From assembly GCA_963693365.1 (NCBI GenBank), contig CAVNZM010000001.1, positions 7,254,001-7,318,000 of the forward strand: a DNA stretch of 64,000 bases, written 5' to 3'. How positions within the stretch are numbered: position 1 is the first letter of the stretch; every line of letters starts with the position of its first letter. The stretch is from Amoebidium appalachense. Its lineage: Eukaryota; Ichthyosporea. The notes under the pieces are model-generated. The model was not told the DNA's origin. It saw nothing but the letters and a program-made list of their open reading frames with translations, and did not search any database. Below, piece by piece: positions 32,786 through 50,527 of the stretch. The position numbers were made by a program, and so were the translations under genes.

Positions 32786-32819
<34 letters not shown>

Positions 32820-32831
32820 TCCCCCCCCCCC

Positions 32832-32886
<55 letters not shown>

Positions 32887-32916
32887 ACCACCACCACACA
32901 AAAAACAAACAAACAA

Positions 32917-32970
<54 letters not shown>
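32786..32970. repeat. Poly-C tracts then (CA)n
   Basis: C-runs at about 32786-32871 lead into CA-rich DNA and a (CA)n array to about 32970. They lie in the intron of the disrupted paralogue, about 30 bp from its 5' splice site. Confidence 0.95.
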
Positions 32971-32972
<2 letters not shown>

Positions 32973-33136
32973 CACCAGCACCAGCACCACCTACCACCAC
33001 CCACTCATGCCCTCCACCCCCTACCCCCCCCCCCCCCCCCTTCTCTTTCCCCTTTCCATTTCGTCCCCCCTCTTCCTCCCCTTCCCTGTCCCTCCTTCAG
33101 CCTTCCCTCCTCTCTCTTCGCACTCTCTCGTTTTTT

Positions 33137-33271
<135 letters not shown>

Positions 33272-33895
33272 CCCTCCCTCCCTCCCTCCCCCTCCCCTCT
33301 TTGTCTCTGTCCCTCTCTCTCTCCCTCCCTCCCTCCCTCCCTCCTCTCCCCCCCCCCGTCTCCTTCCCTCCTCACTCCCTCCTTCCCTCCCATTCTCTCT
33401 CTCCCCCTCCCCCCCTCCCGCTCCTTGAAATAATAAAAAAATCACCACCACCACCCCAACTCCTCGATTCAATAATATTTTATAGGAACGGGGGTATTGG
33501 GACAAGATGTTAATAGTGTGTAAAAGCAAAGCATTTATGATGTTGGTGAGGAAAAAAACGTGAGCCCCAGTATCTTCTCAAATTACCCCCCCTCCTCCCC
33601 TCCCCCCCCCCCCCCCCTTCTCCCTCACCCTTCCCGTACCTTGGTCCAAAGAACAGGCGCACATGCACTCACACACGCGCGCATACGCACACGCGCACAC
33701 ACGTGCATGCTCGCATGCAAGGCATCGGCAAACACACACCCACACTCGCACACATGTGCAAACCTCATGGACAGACAGACGATTACATGCCCACACCCAC
33801 CCCTATTCATAGACCGCCCGGCATAACCAGTCTCTCTCTCTCCCCCCCCCCCCTCCCCCTCCCCCCCCCCCCCCAAACCCACAATCCCCCCCCTC

Positions 33896-33929
<34 letters not shown>

Positions 33930-34257
33930 CCCACCACCACCACCACCACCATTACCCACACCCACATCTACCCTCCCCCCTCCCCCCTCCCCTTCTTCCC
34001 CCCCCTCCCCCCACCCTCTTTGGCCACGTTCCACGCAGATTGTGTAAGCTACCATCTATGGCTATCAGCCACCACACTCGACCTTAAGTCGTGGTCCTAC
34101 TGCAACAGCTAAGGCATTAAGGAGAGAAGTTGGAATGTGACCGCAAAAACTGGACGTGTGTGATAATGTCGTGCTTTGTCTCGTCGTTGTTTGTTTGTTG
34201 TTATCGGTGGATTACTCTTGCAATGTCATACGTCCTTTCCCTCCTCATGCATACACT

Positions 34258-34294
<37 letters not shown>

Positions 34295-34649
34295 CCTATC
34301 CCCCATCCCTTCCCTTTCCCCCTCCTCTCTTATGGCTGAAGCCCTCCGCTTTCCCCCCTCCCTCCTACTCCCCCCCCTCCTCCCCCTGCAGCCCCCCCCC
34401 CCCAAAAGAAAAAAAAAAAAGAGGGGGAGGGGGAGGGGGAGGAGAGAAGAAAATGAAAAAACACGAGCCTATTCACGCACTCACTCAACCCCCCCCCCCC
34501 CCCCCCCTCATCCTCTCCATTCCCTCCTTCTCATGCATATAGCATATTGATTAGTAATTAGTCATGGTACCGGATTAGAGTCACTTGTGAATAGTCGTGC
34601 ACATAAAAAAACATGGATTTATTGTATTTATGAACGTAACCCCAAAAGC

Positions 34650-34731
34650 AAAGATTAGAAATAGAAGTCTGTGTTGGGTTTACACACTTTTTATTGCGTA
34701 AACCCAACACAGACTTCTATTTCTAATCTTT
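34650..34731. repeat. Perfect 33-bp inverted repeat (hairpin)
   Basis: Arms 34650-34682 and 34699-34731 are exact complements around a 16-base loop. The arm end plus loop contain GGTTTACACACTTTTTATTG, which recurs at 43829-43848 and, less exactly, near 44087. Confidence 0.9.
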
Positions 34732-35292
34732 GTCTGTGTTAATATCTTAGGTAGTTATGTGATAGATAAACAAAAAGACTCAAAAATTCTGGAATGCGCT
34801 CTCGTAGCACCAATTGGTAAAAGGAATAGGATGCATTGCATATAAGCAATGTTCACTTTGGTGGATATAAAGTTTATATAGTATTAGAAATCCAAATGTA
34901 TACTTAACGCACTTTGTTGCTAGGCCCTTAAGCCTGAGTTGTTAAAAGTAACACTTTAAAAGGGAATACAGGTGTATATGTGTATGTGTATATCTAGATC
35001 CATATCTCTATCTATATGTATCTCCTCTATGTATACTAGGTTGTCTGTGATTATGTACATATACCCATGATGGGTGTAAGAGTTCATACCCGATTGAGAA
35101 ACTATGTCCGTCCTAAATACAAGAAACTGCCAGAGTACGGACAACAGAGCCCCCTCCCCCCTCCCCCCCCCCCCCCCCCAAAAAAAAAAAATAAAATAAA
35201 ATAAAAAGTAATAAGTACATACACCTATCCACCCATCCATCCACGTGTACACAAGGCAGCCACACGGACATGCACAGCCACACACATACACA

Positions 35293-35298
<6 letters not shown>

Positions 35299-35369
<71 letters not shown>

Positions 35370-35437
35370 CATACAAGCACGAACGATACACACGCGCGCA
35401 CGCGGGGAGGGGGGGGGGGGGGGGGTGTTGGGAGGGG

Positions 35438-35482
<45 letters not shown>
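35299..35482. repeat. (CA)n then poly-G tracts
   Basis: (CA)n at 35299-35367, then G-runs at 35408-35482 with short interruptions, just downstream of the CHAD-like gene's stop codon. Confidence 0.95.
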
Positions 35483-35484
<2 letters not shown>

Positions 35485-35559
35485 AGCTGGTCGGCCAGTA
35501 TGACAATAATGAGGTGATCATAGTATAAAACAACGTCGAGAAATAATTGAACCAAAAAG

Positions 35560-35880
35560 TCAATCTGCTGATGTTGTCGGCACCCAGATGTCATTCATTG
35601 CTGGCTCCGGATTTGGGCCAAGGTCTGCGGTTAAAAACCAAATTATGGGTTAGGCTAGCTGATAACGCCCCCTTGAAGGGAGGGAGGGAGAGAGGGGATC
35701 AGGATCGGGGGGGAGGGGGGGGGGGAGGGGGGGAGGGGGAGGGGGGGAGGGGGGGGGATGGGAGATGCATCTGTCTTTTGCATCTTACCCTGTGGTTTTG
35801 TAAAACTGTGCAGGCGTGCATCCATGCGTGCAAGCTTGGGTGTCACAAAGCACCTCTAGGGGGAGGGAGAATTGGGATTC

Positions 35881-35924
<44 letters not shown>

Positions 35925-36525
35925 GGAAGGAGGGGGGGGGGAGGGGGAGGGGGGGGAGGGGGGGGAGGGGGGAGAGGGGGAGAGGGGGGGGGGGAGAATA
36001 AAGGATGTACATTTTCACCAGATTTGCCGCCATAGCATCCAGCAGTGATAGAAAGGTGGAGGTGGCAGGGGGTGGAAGATCCCAGGACTGAAGATCTGAC
36101 CATGAGGTGCGGGCCTAGAGCACGTGTGTGTGTGCGTGTGTGCGTGCATGTGTGTGTGTGTGTGTGTTGGTACGCGTGCCCTTGTGTGTGTAGGCGTGTG
36201 TGCATGTGTTTTTGTGGGTGTGGATGTGGTTGAGTCTGTTTGTGTGCGCAACAGCATGTGGTGCTAGGGGTGGAAGCAGGAGGGCCGGGGGCTGGGGCGG
36301 GGGGAGTGGGGGGGGAGTGGGGGCAGGGCGGGGGGAGGGGGGAAGGGGGAGGGGGGGGGGGGGGACATATGTGTGCACGGTGTGCACATAAACACTTGGG
36401 GTTAGCATGTATTGTATGTGTGATGTGGTGGTGGTAGAGAGGTGGTGAGCTCGGGCAACCACTTTGTGGGGCACAGATCAGATTATGGCATCTTCTCTGT
36501 AGGCCGTATAAAGAGAGTATGGGGC

Positions 36526-36556
<31 letters not shown>

Positions 36557-37192
36557 ATCTGCATCGAGAGCGGGGAGTGAGGGGGGGAGCGGGGCGCCGG
36601 GGGGGGGGGGGGGGGGGGGGGAGATATTTGCGCCTAGGGTGGAGGGGGATTGGGGAGGGGGGGGAGGGGGGAGAGGGGAATCCGGGCCTAGAGTGGGAGA
36701 GGTGGGAGGGTGGGGGGAGGGTGGGGGGAGGTTTTGAACTATAACCGGGAATAATAGTTACAAGTCAGCAAATGTGAGGAAATGTTGACGTGCATGAGAA
36801 ACGGAGAAACGGCGAGGGCAATAACGGGGGGAGGGGGGGGTTGGGGCACACACACACGCACACACGCACACACACCTTCCTCTCCTCCTTCATGGCCCTG
36901 TCCTCATACCCTCTGACAAGGTACCACATCCGCAGCTCCACATGTTCTTGCACCTGATTGGTCAATAATTCAGCCAGCCAGCCAATCAGAAAACAGTACT
37001 TGATGGGAGTAAAAGAAGTGTAGAGATTTAGACGGTTCAGCTGTGGTACCTGTTTTATGTTTGCTCTTGATTCCTAACTGGCAAGCCCGAGGCATGGAAG
37101 GAGTGTGAGATTTGTGAAAATCTCCCCCCTCCCCCCTCCCCCCTCTCCCTCCCTCCCCCGCTTTTGTTTGTGTATGTGTGGGCGGGGCGCGG

Positions 37193-37252
<60 letters not shown>

Positions 37253-37488
37253 AACCTGAGAATACACGTTGTAAAACTTGCGAACTTCTTTGACGTAATG
37301 CGGAACAACGGATGGGTCGACATAGACTTCGGGAAAGAACCACATTGTGTAGTTGCACACACGTATATCCTTGCGTAGATCGTGCACCTGTGTGGGTGTG
37401 TGGGTGGATGGGTGGATGGGTTCATGGGTGAGCGTGTTAAAAGAGTGTGGGTGGGTGTGTGTGTGTGCGCGCTTGTGGGTGTGTGTGG

Positions 37489-37525
<37 letters not shown>

Positions 37526-37558
37526 TGTGTGTTTGTGTTTGTGTGTGTGTGCGTGTGT

Positions 37559-37590
<32 letters not shown>

Positions 37591-38112
37591 CTCTGTGTGT
37601 GTGTATCTGTGTTTGAGTCCGTGCTTGTGTCCGTGTGTGTGTGTGTGCACGTGCGTGCGTGCATGTGCGTGTGTGTTAAGCCTTGGGGTGCATGCGGTGT
37701 GTTCGTTCCTCGGTAGTAGGAGGTTGTGTGTGTGCATGTTCGTGTGCCTGTACTTGCTCGGTTTCTTGAGTACCTGTTGTCGTGGCACATCCCCCCCCCT
37801 TCCCCTCCCCCTGCCCTCCCTCACACACACGTAAACACACACACACACTTCAGGTGGGGGGTTTTACCTGCGGCAAATTTTCCACCACTTGGTCTTCTGT
37901 CCAGTTACGAAGTGCAGACCAGCCCTCCTTGACGGTTTGGATGTAGGTCTGGGGGGATCAATTGGGTTCTTACTATCAGATATGATATGCCATTCAGGCT
38001 GGGGGAGAGGAGGGCAGGCGTGCGGGCGTGCAGGCCCGCGGAGGGGGGAACGGGGGGAGGGGGGGGGGGATGAAGTAGATCTTCTTGTTCCCGTTAGAAT
38101 CTGGAGAAAGAA

Positions 38113-38143
<31 letters not shown>

Positions 38144-39299
38144 CGTTGTGTCGTTGTGTCGTTGTTGTTGTTGCTGTTGTTGCTGTAGTCGTTTTGGGAA
38201 GGGGGGGGGGGGGGGGAGGGGGGGGGGGAGGGGGGGGGGGGGGGGGGGGAGGGGGGGGGCAATAACGCTGGCTTCACTATAGATCAAAGAGATCTAAAAA
38301 AACAGTCAACTCAATTATAGAGCAAATTCAACAGGAAGCCTCAAGGAAAGCAATAAAGATATGCAGGGCAGTAATATGCATCAGGTTCCAGGGGGGGGGG
38401 GGGGGGGGGGACAGGGGGGGGAGGCGGGGGGAAGGCTGTAAAGGGAAAGGATCTCCTCCTTCCCCTCCCCCCCTCCCCCCCCTTCCCCTCCTTTTTTTTG
38501 GGGGGAGGGGGGGGGGGTTTGAAAGAAAGAGGGGGGGGGGGGGGGGGGGGGGGGGATGGGGGGATGGGGGGAAAGTGGTGATGGGGGGGGGGGCTTAACC
38601 CTGGTAAGCACAGCCATGTTCTGTATTCCCGTCAGATTTGCCGTTGGAATGCCAGTTGGAGCAGACCCCCAAAACCTCTTTGCTTGCATTTGGCGCATGT
38701 GCACATAGAGCTGGTCGGTGCTGGGGTGTGCTAGAACCACCTTCCATCTGAAATATAAGAATAAGAACATGGAAGACCCAACCACTTTCCCTTTCCTTCT
38801 AGATGTGCAAGTTAGCAGGAACACTTGTTATGAATGTACAATAGTTCCTATAGGTTGCTGAAGATGTCTATCGATCAATCAAAATAACGTAAGTGGAATG
38901 CCTTACAATTGATACCATCTGATACTCGTCCTCATGAAATGAAGGGGTTCTATGTTGTAGGTGGTTTTCTTTTACACAAGACTAGGTATGTTAATGGTAC
39001 TATGATTGTCATTCAATTCTCGTGTGCCCACCTAAGGAGCACCACACATACACATAACACACCCGCACGTACGGGCATCTGCACCCACTAGCCACAGAAA
39101 GGGCAGATATCTGATTTTGTTTTTTACAACACTTAAATACTGCTCCAAAAACAACGCCAAAACATAGACCGTATAAGCCTAACCTGATCTTAAAATCCCA
39201 TTTGCACCAAAACGTTAGCAAACCAACATCAAAACGCAGCTTTATTTGAGAGTAGAATCCCCCCCCCCCCCCCCCCCGGTCCCCTCCCCCCCCACCCCA

Positions 39300-39352
<53 letters not shown>

Positions 39353-39583
39353 GTTTGAGCGAGCGGCATGCACGTATTTCTGCAGTTCCCTCCGCACCAT
39401 TTTTCGATGCCGATCAATCTTGTGTTCACTCACATGAAGGTCTTTGTAGTCGTTGAAGCGGCCTGTGGGCAAACATATTTAAGAAGTGTGGGTCTAAAGA
39501 CGTGACGCGAAGGTGGAGTGGTGAGATGGGGGTAAAGTCGTATGTGTGTGTGTGCGCGCATAGAGGGGTAGAGGTGGGGTGAG

Positions 39584-39643
<60 letters not shown>

Positions 39644-39921
39644 TATTGAGGGTGAAGGAAGATAGAGAGGGTGGGACGGAGAGGGAAGGCTGGGGAGGGG
39701 GAAAGGGGGAGGGGGGAGGGGGGAGAGGGGGACGGAGGTGGAGGGGGCAGGGGGACAGGAAGGGTGCATTTTGTTTTTGTTTTTGTTTTTGTTTTTTTGT
39801 TTTTTTTGGGGGGGGGGGGGGGGGGGGGGAGGGGGGGGGGGGGGGCGGGGGGGGTTTGAGCAAGCATGCCAGGAAATGTTAAAGATAGTGGAGCATTTGA
39901 ATTAAGTCGCTTTGCCCGCGA

Positions 39922-39957
<36 letters not shown>

Positions 39958-40394
39958 GATAATGACGAAGGTGGGGTAGCGGTTTACAGATTCTGATACA
40001 CGCGGGGTGTATAATAGGAAGCAGAACCAAGGGGTTGGCGGGAGGGACTGTGGGGAATACTCCCCACGAGCAAGAACAGGGCGTCGAACAAAAGCATGGG
40101 AGGAATATGATATTGGTCTAGCGGGGGGGGGGGGAAGGAGGGGGGAGGGGGGTTGGCTGGGGGGGAGGGGGGAGGTGGGTGAGTTGTGCTTCAAGTATAC
40201 CCTATTATGGGGGGGCCCTAGCGGAGTGGGGGCTGCTGAGTGTTTGGGGAATGGTATTAGTATGCGTGTGTGTGTGTGTTTGGGGGGGGGGGGGGGTTGT
40301 AATGTGTGTGCGGGTGTGTGTGCCTGTCTTTTCTTTCTTTCTTTTTTTTTTTTTTTTGTGTGTGTGTGTGTGTGCGTGTGTGTGTGTGCGTGTG

Positions 40395-40448
<54 letters not shown>

Positions 40449-40514
40449 TGTGTGTGTGTCTGTGTGCATGTGTGTGCCTGTGTGTGTGTGTGTGCATGTG
40501 TGTGCATGTGTGTG

Positions 40515-40549
<35 letters not shown>

Positions 40550-40589
40550 ATGCGTGCGTGTGTGCGTGTGCGTGTGCGTGCGTGCGCAC

Positions 40590-40620
<31 letters not shown>

Positions 40621-40646
40621 TGTTTGTTTGGTTTTTCTTTTTTTTT

Positions 40647-40678
<32 letters not shown>

Positions 40679-41893
40679 GGAGGGATATGGTTTAACCGAT
40701 ATCATGATGCAGCACAGAAAGATTCCCTCGTGCCTCGGTCAGAGGGTTGCTGTGATTGGCTGAGGGAGGCGGATAAGCAAAGGCAAAGAGGTCGATGTAG
40801 TCCCGGGCCTGCTCCACTCTCTGTTGGCCCCAACACATTTTAACCCTTCCCCCGTACCCTAACCCCTTCCCCCCCCCCCCCTCCCCCCCCCCCCCCCCCC
40901 TCAACCCGCCCACCCTGCCGCACCCCCCCATCCCTCCGGCGACCACTGGCCACATGCCATTTTACACACCATTTCTCCGTGCGCGCTCAGACTTCCCGTG
41001 AATTCTTGCTAGATCAAATGAAGCAAAACAGAAAGGAGCTTTGTAATGGGATGGGAAGACTATGATAGTGGTTTCGTCCCGGGCCCTTTTTCTTTTTCAT
41101 TCTTTCCCGTCTAAAGGAGGGGAGAAAGAGTGGGAGCCGAAAGGGGGGGGAGGGTGGGGGGGTCAGGGAAACAAGAGATGTGGAAGAAGGGGGGAAGGGG
41201 GGGAGGTGATACGGGGCTAAGAGAAAGATTCTCGGAGGGACACCCCGGGAATTCAGGGATGGATTGGATTGGGTAGGGAAAGGAACTGGTTAAAAAGAGT
41301 TGAAAGGCCAAAAAACTAGACGAAGAAGCATCCTTTCATGCTTTTATCAAACCAATCACGGAGAGAGGGGGAAAGGGGGGATGCGAGGAGGGAAGAGAGA
41401 AGATGTGGGTTAGGTGGGTGCATGAGTCGTGGTGGTGGAGGTGGTGGTGGTGGTGTGTGTGTGGGGAGGGAAGGGTGTTGGGGTGGAGGGGGGAAAGAGA
41501 GAGGGGGGGGGGGAGGTAAAAAAAATGATGTCACACACCTTTCTCAAATCTTTTGGTATGAACTCACCAGGGACCATTCTTTCCGGACTCTCGATCCATT
41601 TTTGCGCAAAAATGGACACGTTGACCAATGAAGCCCACACCCTCATCTCGGCCAACTCACCATACGTGCACGCCCTTACGTCATCTTGGCAACCGGAATG
41701 TACGTTTTGCACAGGTGGTAGTTTTTGCACAGGAAATATGGTTTGAAACATCATAGATTGTGTGGGTGGGTGTTGGGCATTACCCGTGATCCCTGCCAGG
41801 GTAAAAGTAATTTTAGTAAAATTGGTATTTACTAGGGCCTTCCTTTTTGTCTTTCGAGTCATCTGCAGCCACGCTGGCGGCCCAGGCTCTCAT
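35560..41893 (-). CDS. CHAD-like helical protein, 353 aa (11 exons)
   Basis: Exons: 41893-41833, 41684-41539, 40820-40697, 39462-39351, 38747-38600, 37948-37868, 37387-37256, 36953-36876, 36087-36019, 35834-35789, 35624-35560 (TGA). All ten junctions are GT/AG with matching phases and the sum is 1062 nt, giving 353 residues. The protein is helical, without signal peptide or membrane segment. The sixth and seventh coding exons read ENLPQ|VHDLRKDIRVCNYTMWFF, which fits the CHAD signature (H..lRK.iR..RY..ef). Upstream, GRFNDYKDLHV and HRKMVRRELQKYVHAAR fit the 'lG.vRDldV...R...L' block of the first CHAD half. CHAD domains are helical bundles with conserved histidines and arginines, shown in other organisms to bind polyphosphate. 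The assignment is by eye and tentative; the gene itself is well supported. The start ATG is the first in frame upstream of exon 2 but lies in G-rich DNA. Confidence 0.72.
40359..40622. repeat. (GT)n array with CATG interruptions
   Basis: About 260 bp of GT-rich repeat between two T-runs, followed by a T-run then G-run (about 40637-40676). It lies in the intron between exons 3 and 4 of the CHAD-like gene. Confidence 0.95.
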
Positions 41894-41910
41894 TCTCTCT
41901 CCGTCTATCC

Positions 41911-41943
<33 letters not shown>

Positions 41944-44711
41944 ACATACACACACATATCCATATACACTGCGACATGCACCGCCCCAAATACCTTCCCC
42001 TCCCCCCCCTCCCCCTCCGTCCTCTTCCCAACTACGTACATACGCCCCCACCCCGCCTTTGATGCCAGAAAGCCTTACGCATCTTCCCCTTCATGTATAC
42101 ATCTATGTTTGTCTTTATCTAGTACTGATGTTCAGCGCAATCATTTTTTCCTCACCTCCACTGAGGATCCTCAGCATGTTTGCTATTATCCTTCAGAGTT
42201 TGATTTGTTTTTGTAAGAGCCTATAGTAGCCCTCCTACTGCTAGCATGAAAGGTAGTATACTTGTACTGCTTGCACATGAAGGTGTAAGCGCTATGTGCA
42301 AAATGGATAGTCACGTGCCTGATAACATGATGCCCAAATTAGGGAATAGCCGGATGGTCGTGATTTGCTGTTGGCCACCTTCTGCCCCAGAGCCATGCCC
42401 TGCCAATTGTGGATTTGGCCCTCGTGCAGCTGCTGTATTCTTGATACACAACACATGAAATAGACGGACTTCATTTACCCAGAGGAATAAGAATGATACA
42501 AGGAGAATGAAACACCAACACGAGAAGGATAAAGGGGAAAGCAATCCCTTCCGCAACACTGTCTCATTTTTGGAAGACATTTTCAACATGCATGTGGTGC
42601 ACTCAGTGTGTTTTGTAGTCTAAGAATAGTGCAAAATTTTAAATGGAGTAAGCGGTGGTCAAACGTTTGATGCCCTGTCTTTTCTCGTGGAGGGATGAAA
42701 CAGGTGAATGGTACTGAATGCAAACCTGAGATCACAAACTGATGAAGAACAGGAAATGAAAAGGAAATCCAAACAAGTCTGCTTGCTCACTGTAGTAGGT
42801 CCTGCGAACTCGAGACCTTACTGAGCCCACCGTGAACTTCGAAGCACACGTACACAAATGTAATCTTCTTGTTGTAGTTGAGTAAGTAATAAAAACACAA
42901 GCGAATCCGAAAACTTTAACCCAGGGTCTGCAAATCTACAGAAGCCTGATTGATCACTTCGTCAAATCACGGGTGAACAGAGTACGAGGACATTTCGTTT
43001 TGTCGGGGTGCGTATCTGGGTGCCTGCCTATGTACTTGCCTTTGCAAAGAAGGTGTGCACACGCTCAAAACATCTGCTCGTTCTTATGTCAAGCAGCTGT
43101 TCTTACAAGAGCACTTTGCGATGCTAAGCTGCAAGGGCTTCGTGCAAAAGAGAACGTCACAACAAGGTCAACGTTTGACAGGTACCTGCTCTTGCTCAAG
43201 TACGTTGCACCGAGCCACCGACTTGTAGATTCCGGGGCTCCAATCATAACCAGCTAAGCCGCCCTATATTTAGCAAATCTGTTGACCAATCAATCAAGTA
43301 TAAGTCATTATAGCACAGCACCAGGGCTGGGGCTGGGGGCAGCCCAAACCGCAACTTTTTCGGGCTGGAAACAGGTTGTGTTGGGCTGGCTGAACTACGA
43401 TATATGGCAGGTCTGTTTGCGCAAATAGCATATAGGAATGGTGGGCTTCAGAGGGATTTTGGTCTTTTGGGGCGGTACTATAGGGTCGCAACTAGCATTT
43501 AAAGGGGGTTACAGGAGGGTCCCAGCCCAAACACCTCTAGCCCAACCCTTTTACCTTTCGGGCTGGTCTGGTCAGCCCTAACCAAAACGTTTTTCGGGCT
43601 GGTCCGGGCTGACCAGACCAGACCGCCCCAGCGCTGCACAGCACCGTGACCGTGGTGCGTCGGACGGTCGGTGGCCCATGTGCGTTGTGCAAGCTCGAGC
43701 CAGGACTGCCGTGCTCAACGGAAAGCGAAATCGCTTATTTTCTAAGACCTAGGGTTCGTTGAAATCGAATATACTATCAATACCCTGCGAAAATTATATG
43801 TAATTCTTTCTCAGCCCTCTGTTTTCGGGGTTTACACACTTTTTATTGCGTGGACACTGCCGGAGGCCCATTTTCGAGCATTTCCGAGGGAGATCATGCG
43901 GCCGGGCCGGCCGCCGGTTCAACTTCCGTTACACTGTGAGTGACCAGTCAGATATCAGCAAGTATACTCACTGCGCTGGAATATGCATGACATTTATGTG
44001 TTTTCTTGTAAGTTTGAGTTAAAAAAATATACACACGGAGCTGTACCTTTGGTACAGAAAGCTTTTTTGTAGCTGGGTGAATGGGGTTTACATACTTTTT
44101 GACTGCGGCGCGCGCCGGCCTCTTCGCCAAAACACAATATATAAAATTTGTACGATTGGTTTGTAATTGGCCACCTAGCGACCTATGTTTTGATTGGACC
44201 AGATTGCACCACAGGTGGTGCGTGTGTTCGTATGGTGTGTCGAGCGAGCAAAACACACGTCTGCCCATCCGTCTGCCTGGAAGCACGCGTGTGCCTGCAC
44301 CTATGACTCTGTGTCCTTGTGTGTGTGTGTGTGTGCCACTGTGCGTGCGTTGTTTGGCGTGTAAATATCGTTGAAAGCGTGCATGGTAACGAAGAAACTG
44401 GGAACTGACGTGTGCGAGTTTGGTAGGCGTTGTTATTCAGTTGTGAAGGTATCCTGGTTCGGCATTACCCGCCTTCGAATTCCGAAAGAAAGAGAGAGGC
44501 GTCTGAGCGTTCCTTTTGCTTTCACATAACTAGCCTGGATAGGGTGCAGTAAAGGATTACTATGATACCAATCCACTTCGCAACGTTGACAAGTTCTTAA
44601 GCACCTGGTTTGACACCTTTGGGGCTTTGTGAAACAGGTTTGGGGAGGGGCGATTCTCTGGCAGAAAAAGCCCCCTCGGGAGTTAGCCATGCGGGCACAC
44701 GTACGCACACA

Positions 44712-44742
<31 letters not shown>

Positions 44743-44743
44743 G

Positions 44744-44790
<47 letters not shown>

Positions 44791-45057
44791 CCGTCCCCCC
44801 CCCCCCCAAAAAAAACCCCTCACACCCCTATCCCCCCCCCCCCCCCCCCCCCCCCCCCCGTCCCTCAATCCAAACACACAGACATACACTACTCATTCGC
44901 TGTCTGTGGAGTCTCCAACCCCACCAACTTCCTCCGCCCCCTCATCCCTGCCACTACCTTTCCCTCCCTTAACCCCCCCAACCTCCTCCCCCCCTCCCCC
45001 TTCTTTTTCTTGCTTCTGCTTACTGCTGCAACTTTAACCCCCGGCCTTTCCTACTGC
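41894..45057. other. Gene-poor spacer
   Basis: No supported exon. 43310-43620 is rich in GGGCTGG and AGCCC words that can pair. 43828-44110 holds two direct copies of a GGGGTTTACA(C/T)ACTTTTT motif. 44700-44790 is (CA)n, 44797-44816 is CnAn. A short ATG frame at 44383 (MVTKKLGTDV) could be the first exon of the CCDC149-like gene but is unproven. A 94-codon frame at 42973-43257 has no recognisable feature. Confidence 0.5.
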
Positions 45058-45310
45058 CCTTGCCTGCATAAGTAACCCTGCTCGTCTCTGATCAAGACGG
45101 GTGACCTACCCATGTTCAAACGAAACAGTATCTGAGTTGGGTTTCGTTAACGAGGTGAATAGGTCGAAACTCGGGTACTGTGGATGACGTGGGCCCCGCC
45201 TGAGGATGGGCTCTGCTTATTATGCATACTCTCTATGTATGGTTTGCATTCTGCATCGTGTTATCCGTTGTTCTTGTGTACTTCGTACTTTATGACGCAT
45301 TCAAACCCCC
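45058..45310 (+). mobile_element. Dispersed repeat with poly-C end
   Basis: Blocks in order: TTGCCTGCATAAG, CCTGCTCGTCTCTGATCAAG, TAGGTCGAAACTC, CCTGAGGATGGGCTCTGCTT, then TTGTGTACTTCGTACTTTAT and CATTCAAA followed by C-rich DNA. Same order as the copy at 48308. It lies upstream of exon 45527 of the CCDC149-like gene, in sense orientation. Confidence 0.8.
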
Positions 45311-45526
45311 TCCCCCTTCTCCCCCCCGCCCGCGCCCCCACCACCACCCCACCCCCATGCCCCCCTCCCCCTCTCCCCCCTTCCCCACACCCCTCCCATC
45401 CCCCCCGTTCCCCTAAAGACATCCTCCCTCCCTCCAACCCCCACTACCCAACACATACCCTCTTTCCATCCTCTTCCACCCCCTTCCACACATTTTCCCT
45501 CTTGCTCATACCCTTTCACCAAGCAG

Positions 45527-49797
<4,271 letters not shown>

Positions 49798-49975
49798 AAA
49801 CACACAACAAAAAGGGTGCATATGGTGTGGTTGTGTGTGTGTCGTGTCTGTAACAATTTGTTGCAAAGCTTGATGTATGTGTAGGCATATCAAGAACCCC
49901 TTATATGGTTATTGGGGATGGCTAAGAAATAAGACACTCGTATATAGGCAAAGCGATTGGCCCCGATTTCAATCG

Positions 49976-50150
49976 GACTTCATATTAACGTCCTACCCCA
50001 AAATACCAGCTGACATCGTATAACCCCGGCATGTAACCGTGTAGATAAGATAGCACGGTGATCACAGTGAGACTTTTGAAAAATAGAGCCTTAGGGTGGG
50101 TGGGTGGGTAGGTTGGGGAGAGAGGGGGGGGGGGGGGGGGGGGGGTATGC
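49976..50150 (+). repeat. Left arm of a large inverted repeat
   Basis: Starts GACTTCATATTAACGTCC and runs through CACGGTGATCACAGTG and ATAGAGCCTTAGGGTGGGTG to a G-run and TATGCCTAGG. The reverse complement of this order is at 52382-52556, roughly 90% identical by eye. Confidence 0.85.
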
Positions 50151-50491
50151 CTAGGCGGGTTATGGGCCTCGGAAAACCGATTGAAGTTACTATCTTGGAT
50201 GGATAGAGCTGGTGTGAGATAGCAGATTTGGCTGGCCTCACAGTAGGCAAATTCCGGATTGCATATCTCTATCAGCAGATATATTAGTAATTTTTATGCA
50301 TCGCACTATATGCCCGATAGCCGCATACATATGAAGTACATAGGCGGTTCCCTTGAATAGCATGATTATATCCCATAATGTTGCAATGATCGATTTGATA
50401 CAACTTAAAATAACAAACTCTATGGAAACAAAAACGTCGAGAGTCTATCTTAGATGGCCGACACTGGTGAGTGTCATGACAGGCAAGAGCT

Positions 50492-50527
<36 letters not shown>

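Larger units (their letters stand above)
34164..35559. other. Intergenic
   Basis: C-rich tracts to about 34520, then about 600 bp of AT-rich DNA with the hairpin at 34650-34731, then a CnAn tract (35160-35190), (CA)n (35299-35367) and G-runs (35408-35482). No exon is supported. A minus-strand frame near 35565-35480 looks helical but is out of phase with the CHAD-like gene and follows its stop. Confidence 0.55.

Noticed and set aside
35480-35566. Helical-looking minus-strand frame (IDFLVQLFLDVVLYYDHL) as an extra CHAD-gene exon
   Set aside because: It is in a different frame and lies after an in-phase stop at 35560; the 353-aa model is complete without it.
35560-41893. CHAD-like gene as a Hem/NAP1 or CYFIP protein
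   Set aside because: Short local resemblances did not stay in order, and 353 residues is far too short for those families.
42973-43257. 94-codon plus-strand frame
   Set aside because: No domain, no homologue I recognise and no splice context; length is compatible with chance.
44383-44424. ATG frame as first exon of the CCDC149-like gene
   Set aside because: No donor of the right phase is convincing and there is no coiled-coil character; mentioned only as a possibility.
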